Source: Methanosarcinales archaeon (GTDB taxonomy: Archaea > Halobacteriota > Methanosarcinia > Methanosarcinales > Methanogasteraceae). From it: a stretch of DNA of 11,450 nt. Below are positions 1-7,343 of this stretch, piece by piece; position 1 is the first letter of the stretch, and every line of letters begins with the position of its first letter. The position numbers and the translations under genes were made by a program. The stretch is from NCBI GenBank assembly GCA_030606635.1, contig JAUWGA010000042.1, forward strand, positions 1-11,450, read 5' to 3'. The notes below the pieces were generated by a model. It had not been told where the DNA came from. It made no database searches and worked only from the letters and a program-made list of their open reading frames with translations.

Positions 1-663
1 AACTGGCAATACCACCCTGCGCTTGCAGAGTACATTTGCATTGAGGTTTGGCAGTATCACCACATCATTCTTTGCAAGGGTATAGTGATGACTGTCCGCC
101 CCCATAAAGGTTGGTACGTCTTTCAGCACGCGGACGACCGTGTACTCTTTCAGGTTGCCGTTGTCATGGTCTTCGTGATTTGCAGGCGCGATAGTAAGAT
201 CTTCGCGCTCCTCTAAAACGTCTTTGGCGCGTTCGCCCACATCTTCCACAAGTTCCCCTGACCGGGTATCTTCTGTGGCTGGCAGGGTTGACTTGCCTGT
301 AACCGCCCTCTCGATATCAGACCATCCCTTCCGCACCGCGACAAGCACCGAATCGTACATATCACGCTCGACCGGCGCCATCGCATCCCTGTCCTGTTTG
401 ATGCCCTTGATCTCTGCCAGTATATTGGATGATGCGAGATTGACGATCTTCCCAACCCGAAGTTCGAAGATGCGCTGCAAACGATTTTCCGCTGTCTCGA
501 GTTCGTCAGCAAGGAGCTGTGCTTCCATCTTGGGTGCGGTCTGTTGCTCCTCTCGCAGTCCATCGAGATATGCGCGCACATCCTCATAGAAGTCTGGCTC
601 GAGCTTTGCAAGTTTCGATTTTTGCTCTCTTGTTAAGATATTGCGCAGATCTTCGAAGTCCAT
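1..663 (-). CDS. gins51: GINS complex subunit GINS51 (Sld5/Psf1-like), C-terminus cut off
   Basis: Reading the minus strand from the ATG at 663-661 gives 221 codons open to the window edge. The protein begins MDFEDLRNILTREQ. It has a long, charged, helical region (about residues 1-145), then an acidic linker, then a small beta-rich C-terminal domain (about 172-221) with the motif EYTVVRVLKDVPTFMGAD and a following valine-rich strand. That helical-then-beta (A-B) order, and a 'VP.FMG.D' stretch near the C-terminus, are typical of archaeal GINS51. The family works as the tetrameric GINS complex that, with Cdc45/RecJ-like protein and MCM, forms the replicative helicase. The stop codon lies just beyond base 1; the family usually ends soon after this point, so only a few residues are probably missing. 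It is divergent from the cytochrome gene. The assignment rests on motif recognition, not on a search. Confidence 0.82.
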   Translation of the reverse strand, partial: MDFEDLRNILTREQKSKLAKLEPDFYEDVRAYLDGLREEQQTAPKMEAQLLADELETAENRLQRIFELRVGKIVNLASSNILAEIKGIKQDRDAMAPVERDMYDSVLVAVRKGWSDIERAVTGKSTLPATEDTRSGELVEDVGERAKDVLEEREDLTIAPANHEDHDNGNLKEYTVVRVLKDVPTFMGADSHHYTLAKNDVVILPNLNANVLCKRRVVLPV

Positions 664-714
664 GATGCATATTCTATGCCAGTGTTACTTCAATCTGGCG
701 GCAGACTCCGAAAC

Positions 715-771
715 ATATTTATAGGAATCGGTAAGGGTTATTCAACATCTTATGATAATATTGACGAGGAG
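715..771 (+). promoter_or_regulatory. Promoter and ribosome binding site of the multihaem cytochrome gene
   Basis: An archaeal TATA-like box, TATTTATA, lies at 715-722. A start of transcription about 25 bases downstream would give a leader of roughly 30 nt. The leader carries GAGGAG at 766-771, six bases before the ATG at 778. This Shine-Dalgarno placement decides the start over an in-frame upstream extension to 676, which would place the promoter inside the gene. Confidence 0.6.
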
Positions 772-777
772 TCTACC

Positions 778-1722
778 ATGAACAAGAGTCAATTATTTGC
801 ATTGTTGATAGTGATTACCCTTGGACTGATCATTGCCTCGATCATCTACTATGATTCGGACGCATCGATCGAGATGCAGCAGTGTGGCAGCTGTCATAAT
901 CCTGAATATACTCAGAAGATGGCGGGTGCAGGTATATGGCCCGCGGTCTTTAATACAATCGTCCTTGATCAAAGGGGCGAGCGTGCAGTGCCATGTACGG
1001 AGGGGTATATACGCGGATGCATAGAGTGTCACAGCCCCGCGCATGGAGTCATGCAACTACACGTGGGTATGACCTCTTCTGAGTGCTCGCGCTGCCATAC
1101 CATGCCTATCGCGCCGATGTATACGGAATGCACGATGTGCCACGGGGACTACCAACACGCGGATCCAGAGATGACTGGTGATTGCATGTCCTGCCACCCC
1201 GCACATACGGCCGATACCAGTGCCGGCTGCGGCGACTGTCATACAGCGGAGTATATCGAGCTAATGGCATTTGGCGGTGAACACGCGACAAAGGACACCA
1301 GTTACGAAGCCCTCCGACACAAGCTGAGCCCGACAACGTACAGTTATGAACAGCCGTTGATCGGAGAAGGGTGCTACTCATGTCACGAGGAACATGCCGA
1401 ATCCAAGAACTGTCTGGACTGCCACGAACTGGAACATGGTTACGGACTGGCTGATTGCCTGACCTGCCACAACCCACATGCGCCGACAGCGATCAAGTTC
1501 GGTGCAATCGTGACCAGTGAGCAGTGCATGCTCTGCCATGAGGATACCAAGCAGGAGTTCATCGATAATCCGACACTACATGCAGCCCAGAACTGCACGG
1601 ACTGTCATATCGAGCACACCGGATCAAGAGCGTGTGCCGATTGCCATGCCGACGCACACCAGGACATTGTCGTGGATGTTGACTGCATGACCTGCCATGA
1701 GAACGGACATGCGCCGATTTGA
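778..1722 (+). CDS. Membrane-anchored multihaem c-type cytochrome, 13 CxxCH motifs
   Basis: The product has 314 residues. Residues 1-24 form a lysine-led hydrophobic segment (LFALLIVITLGLIIASIIYY) acting as signal or signal-anchor. The rest is soluble and should lie outside the cytoplasmic membrane. There are 13 CxxCH haem c sites, starting at residues 36, 81, 103, 118, 136, 151, 199, 212, 227, 250, 273, 286 and 303, i.e. about one haem per 21 residues of mature domain. Several further histidines between the motifs can serve as distal ligands. One extra Cys (73) is outside any motif. No C-terminal membrane helix, S-layer domain or catalytic domain is visible, so an electron-carrier role is inferred. 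Such cytochromes occur in ANME archaea, Syntropharchaeum-like alkane oxidisers, Archaeoglobales and some Methanosarcinales. The gene stands alone with its own promoter and terminator. Redox partner and potential cannot be read from sequence. Confidence 0.93.
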   Translation: MNKSQLFALLIVITLGLIIASIIYYDSDASIEMQQCGSCHNPEYTQKMAGAGIWPAVFNTIVLDQRGERAVPCTEGYIRGCIECHSPAHGVMQLHVGMTSSECSRCHTMPIAPMYTECTMCHGDYQHADPEMTGDCMSCHPAHTADTSAGCGDCHTAEYIELMAFGGEHATKDTSYEALRHKLSPTTYSYEQPLIGEGCYSCHEEHAESKNCLDCHELEHGYGLADCLTCHNPHAPTAIKFGAIVTSEQCMLCHEDTKQEFIDNPTLHAAQNCTDCHIEHTGSRACADCHADAHQDIVVDVDCMTCHENGHAPI

Positions 1723-1735
1723 GTGAGATCTGATT

Positions 1736-1770
1736 CCGCCGGATTCCGGCGGGATTTTATTTATTTTTTT
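1736..1770 (+). terminator. Terminator of the multihaem cytochrome gene
   Basis: A GC-rich perfect inverted repeat, CCGCCGGA (1736-1743) and TCCGGCGG (1745-1752), lies 14 bases after the stop codon. It is followed at once by a T-rich tract (1755-1770) ending in seven Ts. With a single central base the outer six pairs would form the stem in practice. Archaeal termination relies mainly on the T tract, which is strong here. Confidence 0.75.
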
Positions 1771-1790
1771 GGGCATAATCGAGATAAAGG

Positions 1791-2029
1791 CCACGGATTA
1801 CGGATATTCAGGTCCACAATCCTCCGCAGAGACTTTTTATTATTTTCTGGAAACATCAGATTTTCCCGGGTAAGTGCAACTACCAAAAATGGAGTGCTAT
1901 TGGTCTACAAATCCGCTTATACCTTTAATCTGCGTAATAAGTTCCCATCCGTGGATGATATAAATTTTAGCCACTGACTGCGACAGCAGCGGCGAAGCCA
2001 TTGACACAGATTACACTGATTCCACCAAT
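1791..2029. repeat. Degenerate 9-bp-period intergenic repeats, both orientations
   Basis: The 423-base gap between the cytochrome and livH shows no convincing gene but has scattered related short units. ACGGAT occurs at 1793 and 1800. ACAGAT (2006), ACTGAT (2015) and ACCAAT (2024) are spaced exactly nine bases apart. The opposite orientation appears as ATCTGCGTA (1928-1936) and ATCCGTGG (1947-1954). The last is the exact reverse complement of CCACGGAT at 1791-1798, making an 8-bp inverted repeat enclosing about 150 bases. Units are too short and degenerate for CRISPR and there are no uniform spacers. Confidence 0.5.
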
Positions 2030-2046
2030 CTAACCGCGCCTATGTT

Positions 2047-2120
2047 GTCGGGTTGGTGTCATGTTTTTCAACCGACCAGAAGGAATTAAAAAGCCCCCTC
2101 CGCACGCCAACCATTATATA
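2047..2120 (+). promoter_or_regulatory. liv operon promoter with upstream inverted repeat
   Basis: TTATATA at 2114-2120 is a good archaeal TATA box. Its centre is about 29 bases before the livH ATG at 2146, so the transcript would begin at or a few bases before the start codon. No Shine-Dalgarno sequence precedes that ATG, fitting a leaderless or near-leaderless mRNA. Some 37 bases upstream of the TATA box is an inverted repeat, GTCGG-g-TTG (2047-2055) and CAA-CCGAC (2069-2076), eight pairs with a one-base bulge. It is placed where an activator or repressor could bind. Confidence 0.5.
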
Positions 2121-2145
2121 CATCCAGCTCCATCATTATATCCGG

Positions 2146-2997
2146 ATGCAACTGGTTATCAATGGTCTGGTCATCGGCAGCATAATCGCGATCACCGCTA
2201 TCGGTTTATCGATGATCTACAAGACGCTTAACTTTGTGAACTTTGCGCATGGCGATTTTGTGGCGTTTGCGGCATACATAGCGCTATTTGCAAACACTTC
2301 CGGCATGCATCTTGCATCCGCTTTTCTGGTCGCGATAATTGCGACCATCGCACTCGGGATTTTCATTGAGAAGGTGGTCTGGCTTCCGATGAGGCGGAAA
2401 AACGCCTCTAGGACGACGCTCATCATCATCTCGATCGGGTTTGCACTGGTGCTGCGAAACATCCTCATATTCATCTGGGGTGGCAGCACAAGAAATTATG
2501 ACATCCCTGTGCGGCGCGGATTTGAGTTTTTCGGAGCTACCATCACCTCAAATCAGGTTCTGGTGATATTTGCGGCTTTTATATTGGTCTTTGCCCTGCA
2601 CTATCTCCTATCGAGGACGAAGATCGGGAAATCGATGCGTGCGCTCTCTGACAACGTCGACCTCGCCCGCATATCAGGCATCGATGTGGATCGGGTGATC
2701 CTCTGGACGTGGGTGATCGGGCTCGGGCTTGCTGCTGCTGGTGGTGTGCTGTACGGGCTTGTCACGGCGATCAGACCGGATATGGGCTGGTATCTCTTGC
2801 TCCCGATGTTTGCAGCAGTCATCCTCGGCGGAATCGGAAATCCGTATGGCACGATAGCAGGCGGGATCGTTATCGGGCTGTCTCAGGAACTGAGTACCGC
2901 AATCCTCCCGACAGAGTACAAGTTTGCTGTCAGTTTCGTTGTGATGGCGCTGGTGCTGCTTTTAAAGCCCGAAGGAATCTTTGGGGGTGCGAAATGA
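2146..2997 (+). CDS. livH: Branched-chain amino acid-type ABC transporter permease LivH
   Basis: The product has 283 residues, the usual LivH length, and consists mostly of hydrophobic helices. Family hallmarks seen are an N-terminal helix with GSIIAITAIGLSMIY (11-25), the NFAHGDF motif (32-38), the cytoplasmic coupling loop GKSMRALSDNVDLARISGID (161-180) that contacts the ATPases, and the LGGIGNPYGTIAGG segment (228-240). It ends with the KPEGIFGG tail shared with LivM. LivH pairs with LivM to form the membrane channel of a type I importer for branched-chain or other hydrophobic amino acids; related Urt and amide systems share the fold, so the substrate is not certain. The start at 2146 is preferred because it begins the conserved first helix and fits the TATA box. 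A TTG 31 codons upstream (2053) would place the promoter inside the gene. First gene of the operon; its stop overlaps livM's ATG. Confidence 0.92.
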   Translation: MQLVINGLVIGSIIAITAIGLSMIYKTLNFVNFAHGDFVAFAAYIALFANTSGMHLASAFLVAIIATIALGIFIEKVVWLPMRRKNASRTTLIIISIGFALVLRNILIFIWGGSTRNYDIPVRRGFEFFGATITSNQVLVIFAAFILVFALHYLLSRTKIGKSMRALSDNVDLARISGIDVDRVILWTWVIGLGLAAAGGVLYGLVTAIRPDMGWYLLLPMFAAVILGGIGNPYGTIAGGIVIGLSQELSTAILPTEYKFAVSFVVMALVLLLKPEGIFGGAK

Positions 2998-3911
2998 TCG
3001 AATACGTAGATACGCTGCTCCCGTACATCACAACGATCCTTCTGATATCATCGATCTACGCGATCTTTTCGCTGGGGCTGAATCTTGAGTGGGGCTTTAC
3101 CGGGATTATAAACTTCGGGCACGTCGCATTCCTTGCAATCGGGGCATATACGACCGTTATGTTTAATATGAGTGGATTCCCCCTCTTTTTATCGGTCATT
3201 GCAGGGATTGTCCTGTCCGGATTCTTCGGACTCCTGCTCGGAATCCCGACCCTCAGATTGCGGGAAGATTATCTTGCAATCGTCACGATCGGCTTTTCCG
3301 AGGTGCTGAGATTCATTCTTTTAAACGAACAGTGGCTCACGCGAGGTCCGTTTGGGATTCACGGATTTGAGCGCCCACTTCAGGATGTGATCCCGTACCA
3401 GCATTACAATACTTTTCTTTTAATATTATATCTTGTGATATTGGCGATCATCTACCTATCTCTCGAAAGACTGGTGCGATCGCCATGGGGCAGGGTCTTG
3501 AAATCGATTCGTGAGGACGAGGCGGTTCCGTCCGCACTCGGGAAGAACGTCTTCTGGTACCGGCTCCAGTCGCTGATGATCGGGTCTGCGATAGCAGGGC
3601 TTGCAGGCGCAATGCTTGCGTTTTATATATCCTACATCGATCCGAATACGTTCAAGCCGATCGAGACGTTTCATGCGTGGATCATCATAATCCTTGGCGG
3701 AACAGCGAGCAACAAAGGCACGATCGTCGGCGCACTTGTCTTCTGCACTTTCTTAAGCGTAACACAGTTTACCAACAGGTTTCTCCCGTTCACAGCGCAC
3801 CAGATGGGCGCGTTCCGGATGATCGTGATCGGGTTATTGTTGATGCTTCTCATGATGTACAAACCCGAAGGAATATTTGGAAAGAAGGAGGAACTTGCAC
3901 TGTCTGACTGA
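2994..3911 (+). CDS. livM: Branched-chain amino acid-type ABC transporter permease LivM
   Basis: The product has 305 residues and is highly hydrophobic. The ATG overlaps the livH stop as ATGA, indicating translational coupling, with a G-rich stretch (GGGGG, 2982-2986) just upstream serving as a weak ribosome site. LivM signatures are NLEWGFTGIINFGHVAFLAIGAY around 30-52, the LRLREDYLAIVTIGFSE segment (87-103), the coupling loop SPWGRVLKSIREDEA (163-177) and LGGTASNKGTIVGA (234-247). It ends with YKPEGIFG near the C-terminus, the LivH/LivM tail. It forms the second half of the membrane channel. An in-frame reading runs upstream to 2709 within livH but lacks family features, so the coupled start is used. 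It is 18 to 24 bases from livG. Confidence 0.92.
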   Translation: MIEYVDTLLPYITTILLISSIYAIFSLGLNLEWGFTGIINFGHVAFLAIGAYTTVMFNMSGFPLFLSVIAGIVLSGFFGLLLGIPTLRLREDYLAIVTIGFSEVLRFILLNEQWLTRGPFGIHGFERPLQDVIPYQHYNTFLLILYLVILAIIYLSLERLVRSPWGRVLKSIREDEAVPSALGKNVFWYRLQSLMIGSAIAGLAGAMLAFYISYIDPNTFKPIETFHAWIIIILGGTASNKGTIVGALVFCTFLSVTQFTNRFLPFTAHQMGAFRMIVIGLLLMLLMMYKPEGIFGKKEELALSD

Positions 3912-3935
3912 TCAGGCATCAGGGGTAGGATGAAG

Positions 3936-4694
3936 ATGGATATACTCTCTGTGAAGGATCTCAAAAAGCATTTCGGCGGCGTGAAAGCGGTTGATGGATG
4001 CTCGATCGCCATCGAGACCGGGACGGTCATGGGATTGATCGGTCCGAACGGCGCAGGAAAGACCACGATGTTTAACCTGATCAGTGGTTTTGAAAGGGGA
4101 GTCGGCGAGATCATGTTTAAAGGGATACGGACCGATAAGCTCTCGCCGTTTAAGATTGCACGATGCGGTATGGTCAGAACGTTTCAGATACCGCGGGCGC
4201 TTACGAAGATGACGGTCTCTGAAAACCTGATGCTCGCACCAAAGACCCAGGCAGGAGAGCGGATATGGGACGTCTGGCTCCGCCCGCGGCGGGTGCGCGA
4301 ACAGGAGCGGCAGATACGAGAGAAATCCCGGGATATCCTTGAATTTTTTGAGATCTCGCATCTTGGGGATGAGTATGCTGGCGCTCTCTCTGGCGGGCAG
4401 AAGAAGTTACTCGAGATGGCGCGTGCGATGATGATCGATCCGTCGATGATGCTGCTTGATGAGCCGTTCGCAGGCGTGAACCCGACGCTTGCACGGAAGA
4501 TCTCCAGGTATATCCGTGAACTGCGCGATGATGGCATGACATTCCTTGTGATCGAACATGACATACCTGCGATCACAAAGATCAGCGACAGGATCGTGTT
4601 CATGAATGAAGGGAAGGTCATGGCAGAAGGCGAGCCTGCTGAGATAAAGCGCAGGCGGGATGTACTCGAGGTATATATGGGCGGCGAGGGATAA
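3936..4694 (+). CDS. livG: Branched-chain amino acid-type ABC transporter ATP-binding protein LivG
   Basis: The product has 252 residues and is one of the two ATPases that power the LivHM importer. From this start it shows Walker A GPNGAGKT (36-43), Q-loop in VRTFQIPRA (Q84), ABC signature LSGGQ (151-155), Walker B MMLLDEP (171-177) and the switch His in VIEHD (H208). The longer middle segment with an arginine-rich stretch (WLRPRRVREQERQIREKSR) and the AGVNP sequence after Walker B are typical of LivG rather than LivF. Two ATGs are possible, 3930 and 3936. The purine run AGGGG at 3921-3925 sits too close to 3930 but at reasonable spacing from 3936, so the latter is preferred; the difference is two residues. 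Third gene of the operon. Confidence 0.92.
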   Translation: MDILSVKDLKKHFGGVKAVDGCSIAIETGTVMGLIGPNGAGKTTMFNLISGFERGVGEIMFKGIRTDKLSPFKIARCGMVRTFQIPRALTKMTVSENLMLAPKTQAGERIWDVWLRPRRVREQERQIREKSRDILEFFEISHLGDEYAGALSGGQKKLLEMARAMMIDPSMMLLDEPFAGVNPTLARKISRYIRELRDDGMTFLVIEHDIPAITKISDRIVFMNEGKVMAEGEPAEIKRRRDVLEVYMGGEG

Positions 4695-4707
4695 GGAGGG
4701 GATGAAG

Positions 4708-5412
4708 ATGAAGATTCTTGAGGTGAGCGATCTCACGACCGGCTACACCGATCTTGACATCCTCCACGGCATATCGATGCATATCGAGTCCGGCGAGATC
4801 GTATCCATCATCGGTCCGAACGGATCAGGCAAATCCACGCTCATGAAGACGATATTCGGGCTTCTCCGCCCGAGGGGCGGGACGATCGTCTTCAAAGACC
4901 GTGACATAACCGGAGTCAAGCCGAATATGGTCGTCAGATTTGGGATGTCCTATGTTCCGCAGGAGAAGGAGTTCTTCCCGTCCCTTACAGTCCTTGAAAA
5001 TCTTGAGATGGGCGCGTTCATACGCGATGACGACATCTCCGAGAGTCTGGAGCGGATCTATACGATCTTCCCGGCATTAAAGGAGAAGGGGCAGATCAGG
5101 GCTGGATCCTTAAGCGGTGGAGAGCAGCGGATGGTCGGGATCGGGCGTGCGCTCATGCTCTCGCCTGACCTGCTGCTCCTTGACGAGCCGTCTGCAGGGC
5201 TTGCGCCTGTGATGCGGGATATGGTCTTTGAGAAGATCGCTGAGGTAAACCGTGCTGGTACCTCGATCTTGATCGTCGAGCAGAACGCGAGGAGGTCGCT
5301 TGGGATCTCTGACCGCGGGTACGTGCTTGAGATGGGCAGGAATCGGTTCGAGGGACGCGGGCTGGAACTGCTTGAGAACGAGGACGTGCTCCGGCTGTAT
5401 CTGGGCGGGTGA
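4708..5412 (+). CDS. livF: Branched-chain amino acid-type ABC transporter ATP-binding protein LivF
   Basis: The product has 234 residues, the usual LivF length. It shows Walker A GPNGSGKST (36-44), Q-loop VPQEKE (Q85), signature LSGGE (135-139) and Walker B LLLLDEPSAGLAP (155-167). The VEQN sequence (190-193) has glutamine where most ABC proteins carry the switch histidine; this is normal for LivF and separates it from LivG. The segment after it, VEQNARRSLGISDRGYVLEMG, is also LivF-like. The start at 4708 is chosen because the strong Shine-Dalgarno GGAGGG (4695-4700) lies seven bases before it. The in-frame ATG at 4702 is only one base from that site. Last gene of the operon; no substrate-binding protein gene follows. 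It faces the convergent DUF1699 gene. Confidence 0.92.
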   Translation: MKILEVSDLTTGYTDLDILHGISMHIESGEIVSIIGPNGSGKSTLMKTIFGLLRPRGGTIVFKDRDITGVKPNMVVRFGMSYVPQEKEFFPSLTVLENLEMGAFIRDDDISESLERIYTIFPALKEKGQIRAGSLSGGEQRMVGIGRALMLSPDLLLLDEPSAGLAPVMRDMVFEKIAEVNRAGTSILIVEQNARRSLGISDRGYVLEMGRNRFEGRGLELLENEDVLRLYLGG

Positions 5413-5503
5413 GGCGGCAGCTCATAGGGACTGCCACAAAATAACCCGGACCAGATTAAACATCCTTAAACTATTAGGCGCAATATCAAATAACATCCGT
5501 GCA

Positions 5504-5587
5504 ATTCGTACGATTCGTTTCATTCGTGTTTTATTGGCGGAAATTTCTGTAAAAATGGATTAAATCACGAATTTCACAAATCCGAAT
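5504..5587. repeat. 9-bp-period ATTCGT repeat forming an imperfect inverted repeat
   Basis: ATTCGT starts at 5504, 5513 and 5522, exactly nine bases apart. Downstream the complementary units ACGAAT (5567), ACAAAT (5576) and CCGAAT (5582) form the other arm. The two arms pair imperfectly across about 37 bases. The element lies in the 190-base gap between the convergent livF and DUF1699 genes and could act there as a two-way terminator or simply be a dispersed intergenic repeat. A weaker GGCAG/CTGCC hairpin (5416-5435) lies just after livF without a T tract. Confidence 0.5.
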
Positions 5588-5602
5588 ACTTCGTTACGAC
5601 CC

Positions 5603-6019
5603 TTAAATATTCAACCGCTCGCTATTAATATCAATGATGTGGTTGATGAGATCCGGACTCAATCTGGAGTTCCTGCAGGCTTTTCTAACGATCTCATCCC
5701 TGTGAAGTCCGTTCTTCTGGTGGTCGAGTATCTCTGAGATGGCGGCATCGCTCACTGTGTAGTACTGGTCAACGTCCTTGCGATGCCCACGCAGATCGCC
5801 CGCGAGCAGTTTGATGTTGTTTGCGGACAGAAACATCGTTGCTGACTTCGACATCGTTTTCTTGTATGAACTCGGGATATGCACCACCAAAAGATTCGGG
5901 CATGCCTTTATCAGCGCAACCACGTCCGTGTTCGACGGTCTGAACGTGAGATGCACGAGCTCTTCTGCTGGATCCACTTTGTCAATCTCTTCTTTCGAAC
6001 TGATTATCCGCAATCTCAT
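5603..6019 (-). CDS. DUF1699 family protein
   Basis: The product has 138 residues starting MRLRIISSKEEIDKV, soluble with no signal or membrane segment. The order is a beta strand, helix, the LTFRPSNTDVVALIKACP segment (about 24-41), a LLVVHIPSSYKKTMSKSA strand-turn (43-60), an LLAGDLRGHRKDVD segment (71-84) and a C-terminal helical part (SDAAISEILDHQKNGLHRDEIV, 89-110). I recognise this as the archaeal DUF1699 family, best known from Methanosarcinales-type genomes; its function is not known. The basic C-terminal helices could bind nucleic acid but that is a guess. It is transcribed away from nreA from a short shared intergenic region, with a TATA-like ATTTTTAAG on the minus strand (6046-6054) about 31 bases from the start. 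That predicts a very short leader and no usable Shine-Dalgarno sequence. Confidence 0.72.
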   Translation of the reverse strand: MRLRIISSKEEIDKVDPAEELVHLTFRPSNTDVVALIKACPNLLVVHIPSSYKKTMSKSATMFLSANNIKLLAGDLRGHRKDVDQYYTVSDAAISEILDHQKNGLHRDEIVRKACRNSRLSPDLINHIIDINSERLNI

Positions 6020-6105
6020 GAATGTATACCAAATATGGCAGACTCCTTAAAAATGCTTTTGATGGTTCGACCGCCATCTATTTTACATACCATGCCAATG
6101 ACTGG
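6020..6105. promoter_or_regulatory. Divergent promoter region between DUF1699 and nreA
   Basis: Eighty-six bases separate the two starts. For the minus-strand gene the TATA-like box is ATTTTTAAG (complement of 6046-6054). For nreA, TATTTTA at 6079-6085 is centred about 24 bases before the ATG at 6106, matching a leaderless transcript. Neither start has a Shine-Dalgarno sequence at normal spacing. Confidence 0.45.
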
Positions 6106-7311
6106 ATGATGGATCGATGCGTAATCTGCAAGGGAAATGGACTATGTGGGCGCCCACGCTGCCCGATTCTGGAGCGATTCAAGGCAGTTGAAACGATCCC
6201 CGTCTCAGACAATCTCTTCGGAGCGTCTCCGCCATCTGTTTTTGTCGGGCGCAAAGGCTATCCTGACATCTTCGCAGGTCCATTGGTACCTCCGAATGTG
6301 GGGGATAGCGAGGCGCGGCAGTATGACGATCCGAAGGAACTTCTGAAGATAGGTATCGACGAGGTCATCGGATTGCGGTCGAGATTGGTGCGTTCATACG
6401 CCCGGATGGATGTGAAGGATGCGAAAGCGCCCAAAAACCCTTTTCTGCTGACATCACAGGAACTGGCGATGGCTGAGGTGCCGGTGGATACCGAGGTATG
6501 GTTCACGAAACCGGTGGACGTGAATGTGGCATTCGATGGCACGCTGATGCCGATGGGTCCTGCAGGCGAGATTAAGAGTATCACGCTTGCAGAGAACCCG
6601 AAAGTCCCGGGAAAGGTCGATTATCTGGTGTCTGACACCGACGTACTTGCTGCGGACTCAATACGTGAACTGCACCGGCACGACATCTCGCAGCACCATA
6701 TCACGCGCATCTTCTCGATCGGACTCCTGGGAAGAGAGCGGCGGCTCGTTCCGACCCGGTGGTCGATCACAGCGATCGATGACATGGTCGGAAAGATGCT
6801 GCTCGATGATATACGGGATTATCCGGAGATACGTGACATCATTCTATTCACTTCCGAGAAATTCGGGAACTATTTCGAGATCCTGTTGATCCCCAGATGC
6901 TTTTCGTTCGAGTTAATCGAGATATGGCATCCGAATTCGGTATGGTCCGAGAAACTGTGGATAGGAAGCGACCGGGAGGGGCATGGCGGGAAGAAGGGTT
7001 ATTCATCGCTTGCAGGGGGATACTATGCAGCAAGAACCGCTGCTGTCGAGTATCTCCACGCAATCAGGCGGCAGGCGTCGGTATTCATCGTGCGGGAAAT
7101 TCTTCCCGATTACTGGGCGCCGCTTGGGGTCTGGGTGATCCGGGAAGCGGTTCGTGACGCACTCGCTGGGCGCGGGATGCGGTTTGATGGCGTTGGCGGT
7201 GCACTTTCTGAGATGCAGACGCGTATCCGGACGCCCCATGACCGATGGCGGGATAAGATGCAGTTACTCGATGAATGCAGGTTTCAGAGGACGCTTATGG
7301 AGTTTCTGTGA
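6106..7311 (+). CDS. nreA: Archaeal DNA repair protein NreA with C-terminal PCNA-binding motif
   Basis: The product has 401 residues. It opens with a zinc-finger-like cluster, C-x2-C-x5-C-x4-C (Cys 5, 8, 14 and 19) in MMDRCVICKGNGLCGRPRCP, the hallmark of the archaeal Nre family. The central part carries the conserved run of DNA-repair domain sequences, e.g. PPSVFVGRKGYPDIFAGP around 43-60. The last eight residues, QRTLMEFL, fit a PIP box (Q-x-x-L-x-x-F-L), which binds the sliding clamp PCNA. In Haloferax NreA acts with the UvrABC system on mitomycin C damage; the role here is by family. The reading frame stays open upstream to 6022, but the cysteine cluster marks the N-terminus and TATTTTA at 6079-6085 fits a leaderless start. 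The ATG at 6109 is an equally possible start. Confidence 0.88.
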   Translation: MMDRCVICKGNGLCGRPRCPILERFKAVETIPVSDNLFGASPPSVFVGRKGYPDIFAGPLVPPNVGDSEARQYDDPKELLKIGIDEVIGLRSRLVRSYARMDVKDAKAPKNPFLLTSQELAMAEVPVDTEVWFTKPVDVNVAFDGTLMPMGPAGEIKSITLAENPKVPGKVDYLVSDTDVLAADSIRELHRHDISQHHITRIFSIGLLGRERRLVPTRWSITAIDDMVGKMLLDDIRDYPEIRDIILFTSEKFGNYFEILLIPRCFSFELIEIWHPNSVWSEKLWIGSDREGHGGKKGYSSLAGGYYAARTAAVEYLHAIRRQASVFIVREILPDYWAPLGVWVIREAVRDALAGRGMRFDGVGGALSEMQTRIRTPHDRWRDKMQLLDECRFQRTLMEFL

Positions 7312-7343
7312 GTGGAACGAAGCGTCGGGGGCGGGGCGGTGGA

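Noticed and set aside
1723..1977. Open frame after the cytochrome gene
   Set aside because: It begins right at the cytochrome stop, reads through the terminator and T tract, and resembles no protein family.
1791..2029. CRISPR array
   Set aside because: Units are six to nine bases, degenerate and without uniform spacers; no cas gene is nearby.
2053..2145. Longer LivH from the TTG at 2053
   Set aside because: The added residues are hydrophilic and not part of the family, and the extension would contain the TATA box.
5416..5435. Terminator after livF
   Set aside because: The GGCAG/CTGCC hairpin has only five pairs, a ten-base loop and no following T tract.
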